From positions 34,796,228 through 34,860,227 of the forward strand of contig CM031879.1 of the NCBI GenBank assembly GCA_018697195.1: 64,000 nt of DNA. Direction: 5' to 3'. Below the pieces are notes generated by a model. That model had not been told where the DNA came from, did not search any database, and saw nothing but the letters and a program-made list of their open reading frames with translations. Positions 1 through 13,879 of this stretch are shown here, piece after piece; positions within the stretch are counted from its first letter, which is position 1, and every line of letters begins with the position of its first letter. The position numbers and the translations under genes were made by a program. The stretch is from Certhia americana (lineage: Eukaryota; Chordata; Aves; Passeriformes; Certhiidae).

Positions 1-1825
1 AACTGCCAGTGACTGCACAACCCCCCCTTTCATGGAGAGCTTTTACTGTACTGGAAGATTTTCTGTTAGATCAATTTGGACTCACTTTGCCCTCTTGTCC
101 CAGAAGTGGAACATCTGCAGTAAAGGAAGCATTTTGCTAACTCAGCTAGCTGTGAATAATTTTTTTGGGCATACTTTACTGAGTTTTTTTCTGTTCTTAC
201 TTGCCAAATTCAAAGTGTTTTGAAACAGTTGTACTCTTTCTGTTGTTCTGCAATTTTGCCCACTTAGTTTTTGTTACGGTCTACAAAAAGAAAATGACTG
301 CAGTCATAAATAGACTATCACATAGCTTTCAGATTCTCTATAGAATTCATCTGGACTAGTCTCATACATAAAAAATAGTCACATTACTAAAAGACAGGTT
401 CAAATCACTAATGCAATTCATACACAACTGTACGAAGACATCTGTGATTAACACAGTAAATATAACGTGTTTCTTGAGAAGTAGAGATCATTTTGAGAAG
501 CATGAAAAAAAGCATCTGTAAGTTTGCAATTACACGTTTTCCAGATTCCTTTTTTACCTTCAAATAAAACCATGTTGTAATCTTTAGCATGTGTTTTATT
601 ATACATTGCATAGCACAAGAAGGAAATTATAATGCAGAATAATTTCCACAATTCCCACACATCCTTCTGTACAAGTATGCTCATCTCTGTAGGTAAAGAT
701 ACTTTGCACATTCATGGAGCCAGTGAGAAATCAGACTCCTCTGGCTATGTCAGAATTAAGGTGAGATTCCTGAAACTGTGAAAATAACATGCTTTTGCAC
801 CATACTTGTACATCCAACCCTTTTGCTTTCAGTTCAAAGGATGTTGATAACCATAAAGCATCAAAAAGACATCAGAAAGCATCCTTCCTTTGAGTTATGG
901 CACAGGCATCTGCAGAAATGCCTCTTTTGTGTCACTTTCTGTTACCAACAGTTCTCTACTCTTTGTCAGTGGAAAGGTAAACAGCATTTCCAAAGGTTCC
1001 TAACTCACTGGGTCAGATGTCATAGAGAAAATTTATGACCAAAAGCCTTCAGATTCAACAGAGTCATCACACTAATATCAGAACAAGAGTGGGCAGAGGA
1101 TTTCAGATTCAAAGTGACAGCCCTTTTGTAAAAGGTGTTCAAATCGTCTAGCAGCAGTTTTAGTATGTATGATGTGCACAGATATACAAAAAACCCAAAC
1201 ACATACTGTTTGTTGCATTACACACATAAACAAAAAAAATTTTTTTCTGAATATCTGTCTTTTTTTTTCTTGTTATTGTGATGCTTTCACTGTAAACCCA
1301 AACAGAATCAGTACTTAAGGTATGAATGCAGAGTAGTCTATGGGCATGTAAATAAGTTGTTTAGAATTCAGTACCACAAAATTATCAATTTCTGAAACTT
1401 GCTAAAAGATCCAAGAGTGAGTACAAAGGACAGTGTTAGGTTATAAGGGAAATTTGTCAGTCCTTTGTAAAGCACATAAAATTCTGTCCTGATATGCATC
1501 ACAGAAGACATCTTTAATATCTGATATGAAAAATTTATGGAATGGGTGGGTGAATGAATGATGCAGTTCATTGCCAGTCATTCAGACATGATGGTGATAA
1601 AGGTCTTTAAGTGTCAAGACAGATAGTTAGCACTTAATTGTGGGGATAATTCAAATTTAGGGAAGAGGTGTGGGTCAGTTCTTTTATTCCAAAGTGAATG
1701 GCTTATTTCTAATTGAAAGCAACACTAATTAAGATAAAGGGCAGGACATTAACACTCAGTATTAACATTATGAGCCACACCAGCAATATGCCTAACTTCT
1801 GATGTGAGTAGTTATTTATGGTGCC
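1..1825. other. AT-rich DNA, nothing recognised
   Basis: Unique-looking AT-rich sequence. The open frames on both strands are under 90 codons, lack any domain I recognise, and are at chance length for this composition. No repeat family, RNA gene or promoter was recognised. Confidence 0.6.
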
Positions 1826-2317
1826 TGTGGTGCAGCAGAACTCTCCCTCGCATACACATCAGGTATCAGGTTACAGTGTACACACCTTCAATGAGGGAGT
1901 TAAAGAGCAAAATACCAGCTGGGGAGAGATCCATGTGCAAGGGAAACAAACTGACCAGAAAACAACTGGGCAGGTTTATTTGCCATTCGTGAAGTCAAAG
2001 ACTCCTTTCCTCACGCCTGACAACTTTCAGTTTCCCCGGATTTCACAGGTTATGTGTAAAGGGCGAGGATGGTACTTAAGCCCACCACTCCCTGGTGACT
2101 TCCAGTCATGCCTCACTCACCCTTGCTCTCGTTTGCACAGAGGTGTAGGTGGCCAGAAAGCCACAGCACCTTTCAGTCTGAGCCCTGGTGTGGGTGAGGT
2201 GGTGAAGCCTCTGGGAAGCATTGCAGCAGTGACACATGGGTCACCTGAGACAGCTGTGGTCTTGCTGGCCTGTTTCCCACTGAAACTTTGGAGTGGAAGA
2301 GTCTCCAAGGTTCCACA
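1826..2317 (-). mobile_element. Probable degraded ERV LTR (minus strand)
   Basis: This block is GC-richer than its AT-rich flanks. Read on the minus strand it has the order expected of an LTR: a GC-rich U3-like part at high coordinates, a TATA-like TTAAGTACC (2071-2080), then AATAAA (1975-1980 on the minus strand), then a U5-like tail ending in CACCACA. The proposed ends are TGTGG at 1826 and CCACA at 2317, a 5-bp inverted terminal match. The flanks GTGCC and GACCA do not form a target duplication, so the exact ends are uncertain. A 173-codon plus-strand open frame overlaps the block, but it runs antisense to these LTR signals and I do not take it as a gene. Confidence 0.45.
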
Positions 2318-2354
2318 GACCAGCAAAACTGTATTTTGAATTACAAGACTGACA

Positions 2355-2376
2355 GCTTGAATTAAGCTTGAATTAA
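2355..2376. repeat. Tandem duplication, 2 x 11 bp
   Basis: The 11-mer GCTTGAATTAA occurs twice head to tail just outside the putative LTR. It is too short to name and is probably replication slippage. Confidence 0.85.
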
Positions 2377-5300
2377 GCCCAAAAGTTTTTCTAGTGCTTT
2401 CTAGTATATCTCAGCTGCTTTCACATATCGGGCTGGCCATATGAAGCCAAGTGAAATCAATGTTTTACTCCTACAAAACCCAAGCAGTTCATTCCTTTTA
2501 AACCCTTCTAATAAAGATATTACCTCTCACTTAACCAAGTACAACAGCAAACATAGTGCAATATTTCCACAAATGAAAATTATATTGAAAGCTATGCTAA
2601 TAATTTTAACAAGATTGAATATCTTTTCCTAGAAACAGGGACTCCTGTTGGTGTTTCAAATTGTGTCCCAACTGCTATTTCTTTTCCTGTTTTTCCGTTT
2701 GAAAGATGTATCACTCATCTCCACTTGAAAGCTATTATTAATTCCCTTATGTTCCCATGTGCTTCTCTAGTTGCATGTCTTATTCACTGATGGTGAACAA
2801 AGTTTAGATTTGTTCTCAGATAAAGGGGGCTTGGAAGATAACAGAGCAAAGAACAAACTGTGCATAATGATGCAGGTTGCATTAATATGTCCTTTGAGCA
2901 CAATCATCGTAGCAGAGATGATTTTTCAAATTCCAGGAGCAGCAGAGGTAAGCTCAGGTGAACATTGCTATTGAGAATTATGTTTTTCTTAATCCCATCT
3001 CTGACCTGAGATGGGGTTTCACAACAGTGTGGTTAAACAATATGAACTTCCTTCTTCACCACAAGGCAGGAAAACCTGAACCTTTTGTGATTTTCTAAAC
3101 TGACTTGACTTTTTAAGAGGCATATAAGGACATATAAGGTATTCTTTTTGCTATTTTCAAGCATAAAAGACAAATAAAATCTTAGCTGAAATAAGTTAAT
3201 AAAAAATAGCAAATTAATAGCAATATTTTCTTGAAGTTTTCTAGTAGAGAACTTATGAAAATCCAGCCAAAATGTTTTCCTTTGCTATTAATCTTCCCAA
3301 CTGTCTGAGCCTGACAGCACTTTTCTGAACATTGATATATACAACTTGAGATACTGGTTTTAATAGCCACACTTGCTTAGATCTGGGATAATGAAAGTGT
3401 TCTAGGAACTGTTTTTTGAAAGAAAAAAAAATCCGTCCAACTCCCAGAAAATACAGGCATTTGTATGCTGTCACACGTGTCTGTGCTTCACTGTACTGTT
3501 TGATAAAATGGTAAACTTTCATGCCCATATTCTCCAGAGGTATGAAGTTCAATAGATCACCTGAAGAACCAGTGCAAAAAATTAGCTCATAGGTACAAAT
3601 AGTCAGAGCAGAAATATTCAATTTTCTAAAAGGGGCTTTCTAGCTTTATCTGACCCAGTAGATTTTATTTAGGAGTCACTGGAGTATTTTCTGTGTTAGA
3701 AAGGGAGCAGAAATAGATCCTTATGATTGTGCCTTCCAGCCATTAATATCTACTTGCATATAATAAAATTGCTAATATAGAAGTACTCACAGAAATTCTT
3801 CTCCGATGTTCAGATCTCAAAACATATCAAAGAGAAAAATTAAAGCAGTTGATCAGCCTTTCTTTCTGAGCATTTTTCTACAAACTGCACTGTTCTGCTC
3901 TATAGCACTGCTCCAACAGAAGGGATGGGGTTTCCCTTCCAGTAGGTCATATAATCTAGTATGTATAAAATGCTTCTGGAAAGAAAACAAAAAATACAGT
4001 GCTTTTTAGACAAAATTTTGCAATTTTCTCCAGCAGAGGGGAGAGTTTAACTCTGATGTCCCACATCTTTGGAGGAATGCTTTATCTCCCCTAGGGTGTG
4101 GTGCAAATAATAGAACAGGTTGCAAGAGACACCAGCACCCAAATAAGCACTGGTGGTTTTCTCTGAAAAAAGTTCCCAGGTGAATTTAGGTACTTTCTTG
4201 ACATCCTCAAATGAGAGTCCAGGAAGAGAGGAGAGTAGGAGCCTACTTTATCACTCACAACTGCACACATAATCCTCAGGAGAAGGTGGGCTTCCTAACT
4301 TCTAGCTGACTAAAACCCTTCTTATGCCAAGCCCCACACAGCGGCAGTGGGTCTGCCTAGACTAGATGTAGCTCATGTTGAATGCCTTTACTGAGAGACT
4401 TCCTTCCTGGTGGGGAAAAGCAAGAGTTTTCTGAATTGTCTGTAATGGTTATAAGCTGCAGACAGAAATGTAAGGCAGACCAGGTCTCCTCTCCAGAGTG
4501 ACCTGTGCTACAAGTCTCCCCAAGCACTCTTTCAATTGTACTTCAATTCCTGAATTTGCATCTGTCCTCTTGCCAAATTACACAAACTACTTTTGGAGCT
4601 ACTGTGTTCTTTTATAACAGATGTAAGAAATAAGTAGGTAATGTTTCAAAACACACTGAAAGTAAGGTAAGCTTAGAGAATCAAGGCTACTAAGTTGTAT
4701 TGTTGTTGTTCTACCCTCACAGACTTTTTCTGGAATCTGTTTCTGACCAGTGACCACAGAGATAAAGTTACAGCTCCTTTTGTCCTCAGGTAGAGCCATA
4801 GTCATTAATTTCTAACTGATGGCATAGGAGACCATTTCAGAGGTGGGTGTAATAACATTACATAATTTGAATAGTTAGCATCAAAGATTAATGAGGATAA
4901 CCGAAATATTTTGTCTTGTGTAACAAATTACTGTATAAGAAAGACAACGTGCAAAATAACACTTAAGATTTACACAAGATCTGGACTAAATGGATACATT
5001 TTCACAGATGTGAACAGGTTTTGTATCCAGCCAATTTGATTCTGTTTGGTTTCAGTAAAATAATATAACACAGCAGTGATTCCTATGGGACTTTTCTTTT
5101 CATACCCTCTGTGAGTCTCCTAACAAACAGATCTTTAAAGATGTTCAGTGATAGTATTTTACCTGTCTGATCTATATTTTTTTCATGAATTAGCTGACCT
5201 TACAATCTCCATTTCTCACTAAAGTCCACTGCTATGAGCTGAATAAACTCAGATACTTTTTTTATCTCTTGCGGAATGAATTCTAGTTGGCAGACAAAAT

Positions 5301-8036
5301 TTAAATTTCAGTATTGCAATATTTTGCCAATCAGGAAAAGAGATAATTTCTCTTATCAATTGTATCTGATTGTGTCTCTCAACTGAAACGAGGAACAAAG
5401 TCATTCTGAACATTGTGATAATAAGTAATATCAATCAGGAAGGAATAATTACAAAGAAATAGAAGTAAATTAGTTTTGCCTCCTGACAGCACTGAAGTGA
5501 GAAATGAGTACACAGGAAAGGGTGCACAATAGGTATGAGAAGAGTATTTGAGTGGAACGGGAATGCACTTGGAATTTAAAAGAGAAACAAAAGTTCAGAG
5601 GCAAGTTTTGAGAGACAAATGGTTTTTTTTCCAATTTTATTTTGTTTCACTGCTGGACAAACTGAGTGGTTACCCAGAAGAAATGGTCTTCATATGATTT
5701 TAGATTAAATTACATTTACTTTGACTTCATTTTTTTTCCAGAGAAGCTTTGTTGGCTTTAGAATTTGTCTTCTGTTTCTCAGTAAGGCATGGTGTGAAGA
5801 TTAAAAATCTGTGTCAAATTTCAAAGATTTCTGGGCAACTTAAGGATTTTAAAGTCAGATGAAATGCTACTCTACTCCCAGTTAATAATAAATAACTTCC
5901 ACAGCTCTACCTATGACATGACTGCCTATTCAAATCATCCATCTAATATTAGCAGGTCATTGATGTGTAGATAGTAAGGACACAAGAGGAATAACCCTGG
6001 GCCCCCCTAAAGTCAATACATATTTTAACACTGACATCAATGGAATCATTTCTGCAGACTAAGACAAGATTGTGGAGACTGTCTGACTTCCTAAAACCAC
6101 AGCTAGCACTAACACGCTAGAGTTGCTTCACCAAAAATATCTTGGGCTATCCTGCAAAATGTCGTATTTTATTTTATGAATTTCAGGAGTAATTGCAAAT
6201 GCATTTTGTTCACCATCAAGCTCCATTACTCGAAGAAAGCAAACACCTCCCTCATATAAGATGCATGTCATACCTTCTATAACAAATTGCCTATATTGAT
6301 TTTTCTATAGAGACTAGGAAAGGTAGGACTTGAAATCCCCAGACAGATGGAAATGGAAAGGAAGTAGCTATCTCTCAGGAAATCTGTTAACAGAAAATCT
6401 GCATGAAGAGATGAAATTAATTAGGACAAGAGCTTTACTTCATGCAAGTAACTGCTTTGATTTACACCATCTAAAGCATATCACTTCAAAATTCAGTCAA
6501 TATTGTTTGAGTTGATGACTTCTCATGGAAAATGTTACATGCCTCTTTGAATTTCTATGCATCAATTTTAGAAGTACCATACCACATAAAAATAATATAA
6601 AAGATAGATAAATTATACCATCATTGTCAGAAAGAAATTCAGAAATGTACAGAAGGTAAAAGCTTCCAAGGATCAGATAAATTTTCTGCATACTAAAAAT
6701 CATTCTCAAAATCAGGCTGCACCTTTGCAAAACACAAAGTTGATAAGTTTTTTGGAAGACTGCTGCTGTTAAATATGTTAAAACAATAACTCTGTTTCAA
6801 TCCTTTTAGGGAATTTAAAAAAAAATTACTATTAAAATTCGTCCTATGGAATTAAGGAAGGGGAGATTCTTGGGTTAATGCATTCTGAAGTTTGACTTCA
6901 TAACTTTAAAGACAAATTCACAAAGCATTTAAAAATAGGACTTACAAAAACGTTGAATAGATCAGACAACCACATTTCCATCAATGTTCTCTGAAATAAG
7001 GTTCCATTAACTTCAGAAAAACAGCTCCTAGATCAATTAGGTGTTTTTTGAAAATAGTACATTCTGTCTCATCAGCCGTTCAAAGCTTGACAGAATAAAA
7101 TATTGCTATGTGTCTCTTTCCTTATCTTCTAAGAATCTACTTCCAGAAACTATGACCTTCAATCCCATAATGGCATCTGTTCTCATTGCCCTAAGGGAAG
7201 TTTACAGCCCAAACTGAAAGCTGTAGGCCTAGGATAATAATATTTCTTCTTCCTTACTGTTTCCTTTCCTTTCAAAAAAGAGAAAAAAAAATCTTAAGCC
7301 TAATAATCGCTTAATACAGATAAAAGTTACTAATAAATTTGAAATGTAGTACTAGTCAGTTAAGGATTGTCTTAATAAAAATATTATTTACATTTCTTAT
7401 TTTAGAAAACGTGTAAATTTTTCAGTGTATTCATCAGAGACAAAAAACATCTGCATAAGTATTTTTCTTCTTTCAGTTAGAAAAAGATTAAAAAAATAAA
7501 TGAAGCAATATCACTAGCTAACAAGTGATTTGGCACAACCAGTGATTTAGATATGTATCCAACTATAACTAAAAGATGTGAGACACATTAGACAAACAAA
7601 AAGCAATAATCAGACTACTTGGGGAGTGGTAAGGGTTCTAATATCACAGAGATCTCTAATTTGTTGCAGTATTGCTTAACAGGTTTTTTTCTTAAAAATG
7701 TGGATGCCGCATGCTACTCTTTTAAACATTCAGAAAATTGTCAAATGGGTATAAAAATTCATTCATACAAGATACAGAATTAAATATTAAAGCACTCACC
7801 CATTAGTCTCTATATCTATCCTGCCACCACAGCCCATCCACTCTTCACTTTGCCTAACTCATTTTACCTTGACAACTCCATTTCTTTCCTTGTGGTTAAT
7901 AGAATTTTAACTTGAGGTAATTGAGTTCTGTAATTAACATTCCAGACCTCTGTGCTAACAAGAACTTGAAATACAGAAGAAAACTGAGTTTTTTCTCTCT
8001 GGTAATCATTTCTCTGAAAAATCATAGTCCCAAAGT
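2377..8036. other. AT-rich DNA, no gene seen
   Basis: About 5.7 kb with no recognisable gene or repeat family. Minor items are a 10-bp-period duplication of CATATAAGG at 3121-3139 and a CTCF-like site at 4030-4043. Reading frames are short and scattered on both strands. Confidence 0.6.
4030..4043 (+). promoter_or_regulatory. CTCF-like motif, one mismatch
   Basis: CCAGCAGAGGGGAG matches the vertebrate CTCF core CCASYAGRKGGCRS at all positions except the C of GGC, which is G here. That C is normally well conserved, so binding is uncertain. Confidence 0.25.
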
Positions 8037-8061
8037 AAAAAAAAAAAAAAAAAAAAAAAAA
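8037..8061 (+). repeat. A25 homopolymer
   Basis: Uninterrupted run of about 25 A, followed by A/G-rich sequence. No retrocopy body was recognised immediately upstream, so it may be a simple A-tract rather than a retroposon tail. Confidence 0.95.
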
Positions 8062-8407
8062 CAGGGAAAAAAGAAGGAAGAATAGAGATATTGGAAATCT
8101 TACCTCTTACTCTGCATAAACTTATTTTGTCCTTATTAGAACCTGTGATTTTTTCATATTAGTCCTACTTATTTTGCTTTATCTTTAAATCTTCACAGAG
8201 ACAAAAGTCATTTAGATTTGACAATTTTACAGTTTTCCTAACTCTAGAAAAACATATTATTGATCTCGTATTATAATTTTTTCATAGAAGTAGGAAAGCA
8301 TTTCAAGCAGACAAGATAAATGAGCTAGTCTCACTTTTGCATTAACTGCAAAAATATTGAGGCAGGGATAATAAAAATAACATTAGTTTTAAAAGGAATC
8401 TTTACAG

Positions 8408-8663
8408 ACCCTAGGCTTGAAATTGTGCCAGGAGGAGTTTAGGTTAGATATCAGAGAAAGGTTCTTAACCCAGAGTGTGGCTGGGCACTGGAGCAGGCTC
8501 CCTGGGGAAATAGGCACAGCACCAAACCTGACAGCTCAAGAAGCATTTGGACAGTGCTCTCAGGCACATAGAGTGATTCCTGGGGATGGTTCTGTGCAGG
8601 GCCAGGAGGTGGACCTGATCCTTGAGGATCCCTCCCAACTCTGCATATCCTGTGATTCTCCAA
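8408..8663 (+). mobile_element. CR1 LINE, 3' end fragment (plus strand)
   Basis: The sequence follows the avian CR1 3' end in order: the GGAGGAGTTTAGGTTAGATA block, the GGAGCAGGCTCCCTGGGGAAAT block, the GTGCAGGGCCAGGAGGTGGAC block, then the CCTCCCAACTCTGCATATCC stretch and a terminal TGTGATTCTCC resembling the CR1 octamer tail. Only about 255 bp remain, the usual result of 5' truncation on insertion. Reverse transcriptase coding sequence is absent. The open frames across it on both strands are chance. Confidence 0.88.
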
Positions 8664-10799
8664 GTCGAAAGAGTACATTTTAAATTTTTATTATAGAGGG
8701 AAAAACATTAGATATTTTGGGAAACCATGTTTTCTGTCAATTTAAAATTAATTCCCACAAAATCCATTATTCATTTTTGCTAGTCACAGTACTAAACTGT
8801 TGCAATAATGTACTAGTGCCATAAAAATGTATATGCAAACACTTGAAACATTTAGCCCACAGAATGGCAATATGCAACTCCTCCACGCTGGGTACAAGAG
8901 TCAGATGCAATCATGTACTCGTTTGTGCAGACACTCTCTGATTTTGCAGCTCAGTGGCTCATGCAAGAAGAAGGGCTGGCTGCCTGTAGCTCAGTTATTC
9001 AACCATGAGCATCTCAGCAGAGAGGAGAGGTCCCTCTCACACCTGCACTGAGGGCTCGTTGCTCTAGTGCACACAAACACTTGCTAAGCTTAAGCCAGAA
9101 AAGAAAATGGAAGCAAATTCTCAGCCTGCAGAGGCTATGATTCTCAATCCCATTCTTCAACCAGACATCAGCTCCTCCAGTTCTTGATAATATTTGACTT
9201 CATGACCACTTAATTAGATTATTCCATTGAAATCGACTTGGTTCAGACTTTCAGGCACTGTAACAGTGTTTCTGCTTTTGAAGGAAGATTGATCTCTGTC
9301 TGGGGAGCTCCTGTAACAGTCTCTGGATGCCACAGCTTCTGTGGAAATACTGGTTACTGTTCAGCAGCCAGATAGTACCTCATGGTCCCATGCCTCTTTC
9401 TCATGATCCTTTGTATGATGATATAAACAATAAAACAAACCTTCTCATAGAAATCCTAAAAGGCTACTAAGTCATAGAAAGAAAGTAAAAGATAATGATT
9501 AGCAAAAATTTTCTTGCCAGTATCATAATTATCCAGAGGTTAGTTTTGTGTGTAAAACTAAGGAAGCAAGTTTCTACAGTAAGCTACTGCCCCATGTTAC
9601 CAGGCATTTCTGTACACACAGATGGCAGAGCCACCCTCCTTGCTCTCCAGCACTGCAAATGGAAGTTGCTCTCAGTTCTCTAAGCAAGAAGTGTCTATGA
9701 AGCACAAATTTTACCCTTTCCTTCAAGGTTCTGCTGCCTTCCTTATCTGCAAGTGCTGACTGATATGGCCCAACACAGAAATAAAGTCTCCTACCTCTCC
9801 AAAACCTTTAAATAAGGACCCACTATAATGTATCTCCATGGCTTGTAATTATTGGAAATGTTCATCTCTATAAGCACTGGAATGTTTGACAAAGGAAAAA
9901 GTTTCCTTTCTCCTCTCTTTGCCACTAACATTCCTTTCCAAATATAAATAGATGTCTAAGTCTCAGTCATAAAAATACAAATGTGCCAAGCAAAGAAATA
10001 CCACTTGGCTGCTTTATGAAATGCCATTTGCCCATGTGTTATTTTGGCTCTGTGGATAGCTTTCTCACTTTGGGAGTGAAAAACTGTGAATCCAGTCCCA
10101 GAGAGCTGTGTGATTGCAATGCAGAGTGCTGGCCAATATTTACAGCCCTAAATGAACACACATCACAGACTGACCAGCAGTAATACAAATCCAAACACCT
10201 ATGGAAGACATCATTGAAGAGATAACAACCAGGACGCTACCTTGAACAAAACTCCTACTGCACAAATGAGCAATTCACTGTTGTATAAACACCTCTGAGA
10301 TTCACAGAAAGGAAATTACTTGTTCACAAATTACCATGAGTCTGTTAAAGTTGCAGGGCTAATATTGTGCTCTTTCACATCAGTTACAAGTTGGCAATGG
10401 GGTTCTTTAAAAATCAAAAATAGAGTCAACAAAATTTTGACCAGTAACTTCTGCTTTGTACCCAAAGAAATTATCATTGGGTATTTGGGGCTGATTAGCC
10501 AGACATGTTACATGTGGACCCAATACCCAAAATTTGTGAGAACAGCAAAAATTACATCCCCCTTGATGGTGTTAGCAGGAGGTTAGAAGGAAGCTCATGG
10601 TGAATAAACAAAAAAATTGGATGACAAAGGGTGTTGAGAGGCAAAGGAAGGTGGAGCCAGGGGTTGCTGGGCTGGGATTAATGGATGGAAGGTCCACCCC
10701 CTCTCCTTTGTTTGTGTAAAAGAGTGCCTGCCACCGGAGAGGGGAAATATTACACACCAACAACTTCATCAACAGTTCATGTAATAATTACACATCCGA
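8664..10799. other. No gene or repeat recognised
   Basis: Mixed-composition unique DNA. Several 60-88-codon open frames occur on the plus strand, none with a recognised motif or credible splice context. Confidence 0.55.
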
Positions 10800-11110
10800 G
10801 CAAGGTGACATCATCAGCCAGCCAATGCTAGCTGCTAATTATGGTGTCATTGAAGTTCTGCTGCAGGTATTTACAGCCTGCTCCTTCACAGGCACTGCAC
10901 CATGAATTATTCATGAAACAGCCACCTCTGTTTGATTAGTCAAACAGCTCTCACAATATACAAACCCAAGCTTAAAAGTGGATTTTGCCAGACCTCATTT
11001 AAGCTGTCATATAAATCTTCCTTTTCAATTTATGAATAAGCAGCCCATCAGTTTATCTTTTCTTTTCATGATGTACAAACCAAAGAAATTGGTATAGGAA
11101 AGATTTTCTT
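10800..11110. promoter_or_regulatory. Candidate conserved non-coding element
   Basis: This stretch packs homeodomain/POU-like words: a CTAATTA site, the near-perfect palindrome CATGAATTATTCATG (10901-10915, 7-bp arms, 1-nt spacer) and the inverted repeat GTTTGA-TTAG-TCAAAC (10930-10945). It has no repeat signature or coding potential. Such density resembles developmental enhancers in vertebrate gene deserts, but conservation cannot be judged from one sequence, so this is a guess from texture. Confidence 0.2.
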
Positions 11111-13879
11111 TCCTGATAGTTTTCTGCCTTTGCAAGCTAGTCTCTGAAAAAAGTAAAAATCGTCGAAATGAATGCACCTTTTGCACTTCTCAAATACTAT
11201 CTGCCTGCTGAATAAAGATTTTCTGATTTATTACAGAAATGTATTGACACAAGGTGAGAGAAAAGAAAATAATGGGAGACATTTGTATGCTTTGGTAAAG
11301 TCAATTTAATTAGGATGTGAACCACACAGATAAGTATCATCACTTCCTAATGTACTCGGTTTGGACACCAATCACGCCAAACAAGGCAAGCTATTCAAGC
11401 AAAGCCATTTGTCACAAAGTGAATCAAAAAAAAAAAAGAAGCCTACAAAAAAACCATCAAAGCCAAATACAGCAAACTCATTATTGTTCATTACAGCCGT
11501 TGCTGAGGGTAAATGAAACTATTTGGTTTAATCGGCCTTCTACAAAAAATTTACTGATTTTTATAACCACACTGAACAAATCATGTAATTTACATTACTG
11601 ACCTGAATACAAAACAAGTAAAAACTTTATGAATTTTAAGCCATAAATCCGTTTGCTTCTTTTTACTTATTCTAGTAATGTGTACAAAGGAGAGGTAAAA
11701 TTTACATTAGCATAGAGACTCACCTCGGGATTTCTTTTTATCAGGCTGCTTCCCACAAGCCTATCTACTTTTAGTCAGGAAAGAGACAATCCTTTGTTAC
11801 ACATCCTGACCCACAATTTTATTGAAAGTGAAAAAGTCTCTCACAAGAGAAGGATTCACATTAAGACTTCTTTTTTAATTTTGGCAGAAAAGAGTCAAAA
11901 AGTAAAAAATTGCAATTTAAAAATATGCTACCATTTATTGAATTGCACCTAAGCATTTAATTGTGATAGTATTCTACAAGGAAAGTTTTCATTACCAACA
12001 CTTTCTACATCATATTTGGGCATGTTAAAATCTCCTTCCTAATCCAAGCTACTAGTGTGTCATATAGAGAGTGGTGCTTTAGCTGGCCTCCCAGTCCATC
12101 AGCCAACCAATTAACTTCTCCTACACTACGCTCTGCTTAATTCCTACAGTATCATAATGTTCACTGAAGAAGATGTAAGTATTTATATTGGTCTAAAACC
12201 TAGTATTAATCTCAGACCAGGAAATGTGAAAGACTTGTTTGACTTCTATGTTGTTCCAGTACAAATATTATTCCAAAACTGATTGGCAAGAAAAAGAATA
12301 AATACCATAAATCTTAAATAGTGCTATAAAATTACGACAAAAGTTTTATTTCCCATAAATAAGCAATACTAAATGGGTGGAAAAACTTCAGTATTCTAAA
12401 CTTTGGAAAGCATATTCAGGGCTGGTCACAAAAAAGGAATAGATCAATGAACAAAGCATTTGCAAGAGAATGAGCAGAATCAGATGAGAAATCTCACAGT
12501 GCTCTTCATTCTCCCTAAGAGTGGCTTGTAACTTTAGTCAGATTTACAGGAATTGAAGCTGAAGAGCTACAAAATGGTTCAAAGATAACGGATACTCCAT
12601 GGTTCTTAATCAAACACCTTGATTCTTCCTTCAAAACATACTTGAAATTCCTTCTTCTCCAAGATCACATAGTCCAAGTGTTCAGTTGTGATGTGTGGGA
12701 AAGTTTAGGCATGGAAGGGTTAACTGGCCTTCACACTTCATAGCATCTGGCCTTCCACCCTTTTATGAATGCACTTTACTCTTGATACTGGCAATTGTTA
12801 AGGCTTATTTCTGTCCTATCCCTAAATGAATAAATGAAAACCCTTGTGAAATGAAGCAACGTGGTAGTAAATCAGGTTTGATCTTTTAATCCTTTAGAAA
12901 ATGTTAAAAACTGGCTACATTTCTAAATTTTTGGCAGTTGTTCAATAATACATTTCTCTTCCAGTTCTTTGGGGTTTTTTCCACTTTCATAAGAAACTGT
13001 CTGGAGTAATTATTCATTTACTTGGACAAAGAGATGACCTAGAGTAAGATGAGATATTTTAATTGCCTCAGAGAAAAACGAGTGTTTCTGTTCAATTGTC
13101 ATTGTAAATATTCATTCACTTGTAAATACATTTTTGTACAATTATTGTTAGCTAAAGGTAATAGCTTTGTTTTCTGGGTATTGAATAAAGGCATCTGCCT
13201 CAGTACAGCATCTAATCGAAGTCCGAGGTCAAAGAGTTCTCCTTTTAAAATATCCTCCAGCATCATCCTTTCTTTACCACAGAACCTCTCATTAAGAGCA
13301 ATCCAAAGATTGCCTAAGAGAATTGCATTAGGTACACTGATTACTGAAGAGACCTCACATCTAGAGTTTATAAATGCATTAGTGATGCTTCTTTATAAAG
13401 AGAGAAAAGGCTAAAAATAAACAAATACGAAGAAGCTGGTCAGAGAAAAGGATCAGTGTAGGACTTTGTATCAGGCTGTGAAATCTCTTGACCTTCAGTG
13501 TGAAGCCACAAAATAAAAATAATTTATCAAAAACTATCTCAACTCTATGCTGTGTAAGCCTCTGGAATTTCTTTCAGGAGTCTTTGTCTTTCAGAATTAT
13601 CCTTCTATTGGTGAGCTCTGGCTATTCTCTGGGAGCAATTTCAGACATCATATCATCCTTGCCCCACATCCTGGCAGTGCAAATCACTTGCTCTGGTGAG
13701 ATGGGTCCATGCTGCACAGCCCAATGCCACCATGTAGGCACTTGAGGACCTCCAACTCCCAAGCAGCCTCCAGATGTCATTGATCTGCTGGTCATTTTAG
13801 AGCCCACCCAGTGTTCTTATACCTCACACTGGGGTACAGCTTTGCCTTTAAGAGGGATGCAGTGCACAGGGGCATGTAG
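11111..13879. other. AT-rich DNA, nothing recognised
   Basis: Unique AT-rich sequence. The longest plus-strand frame (13049-13414, 121 codons) shows no domain and no splice or start context. Confidence 0.55.

Noticed and set aside
1818..2339. 173-codon plus-strand open frame
   Set aside because: It overlaps the minus-strand LTR-like island, has no recognised domain, and the island's GC content lowers stop density.
8417..8683. Open frames of 88 and 75 codons on both strands
   Set aside because: They lie in the non-coding 3' end of a CR1 LINE.
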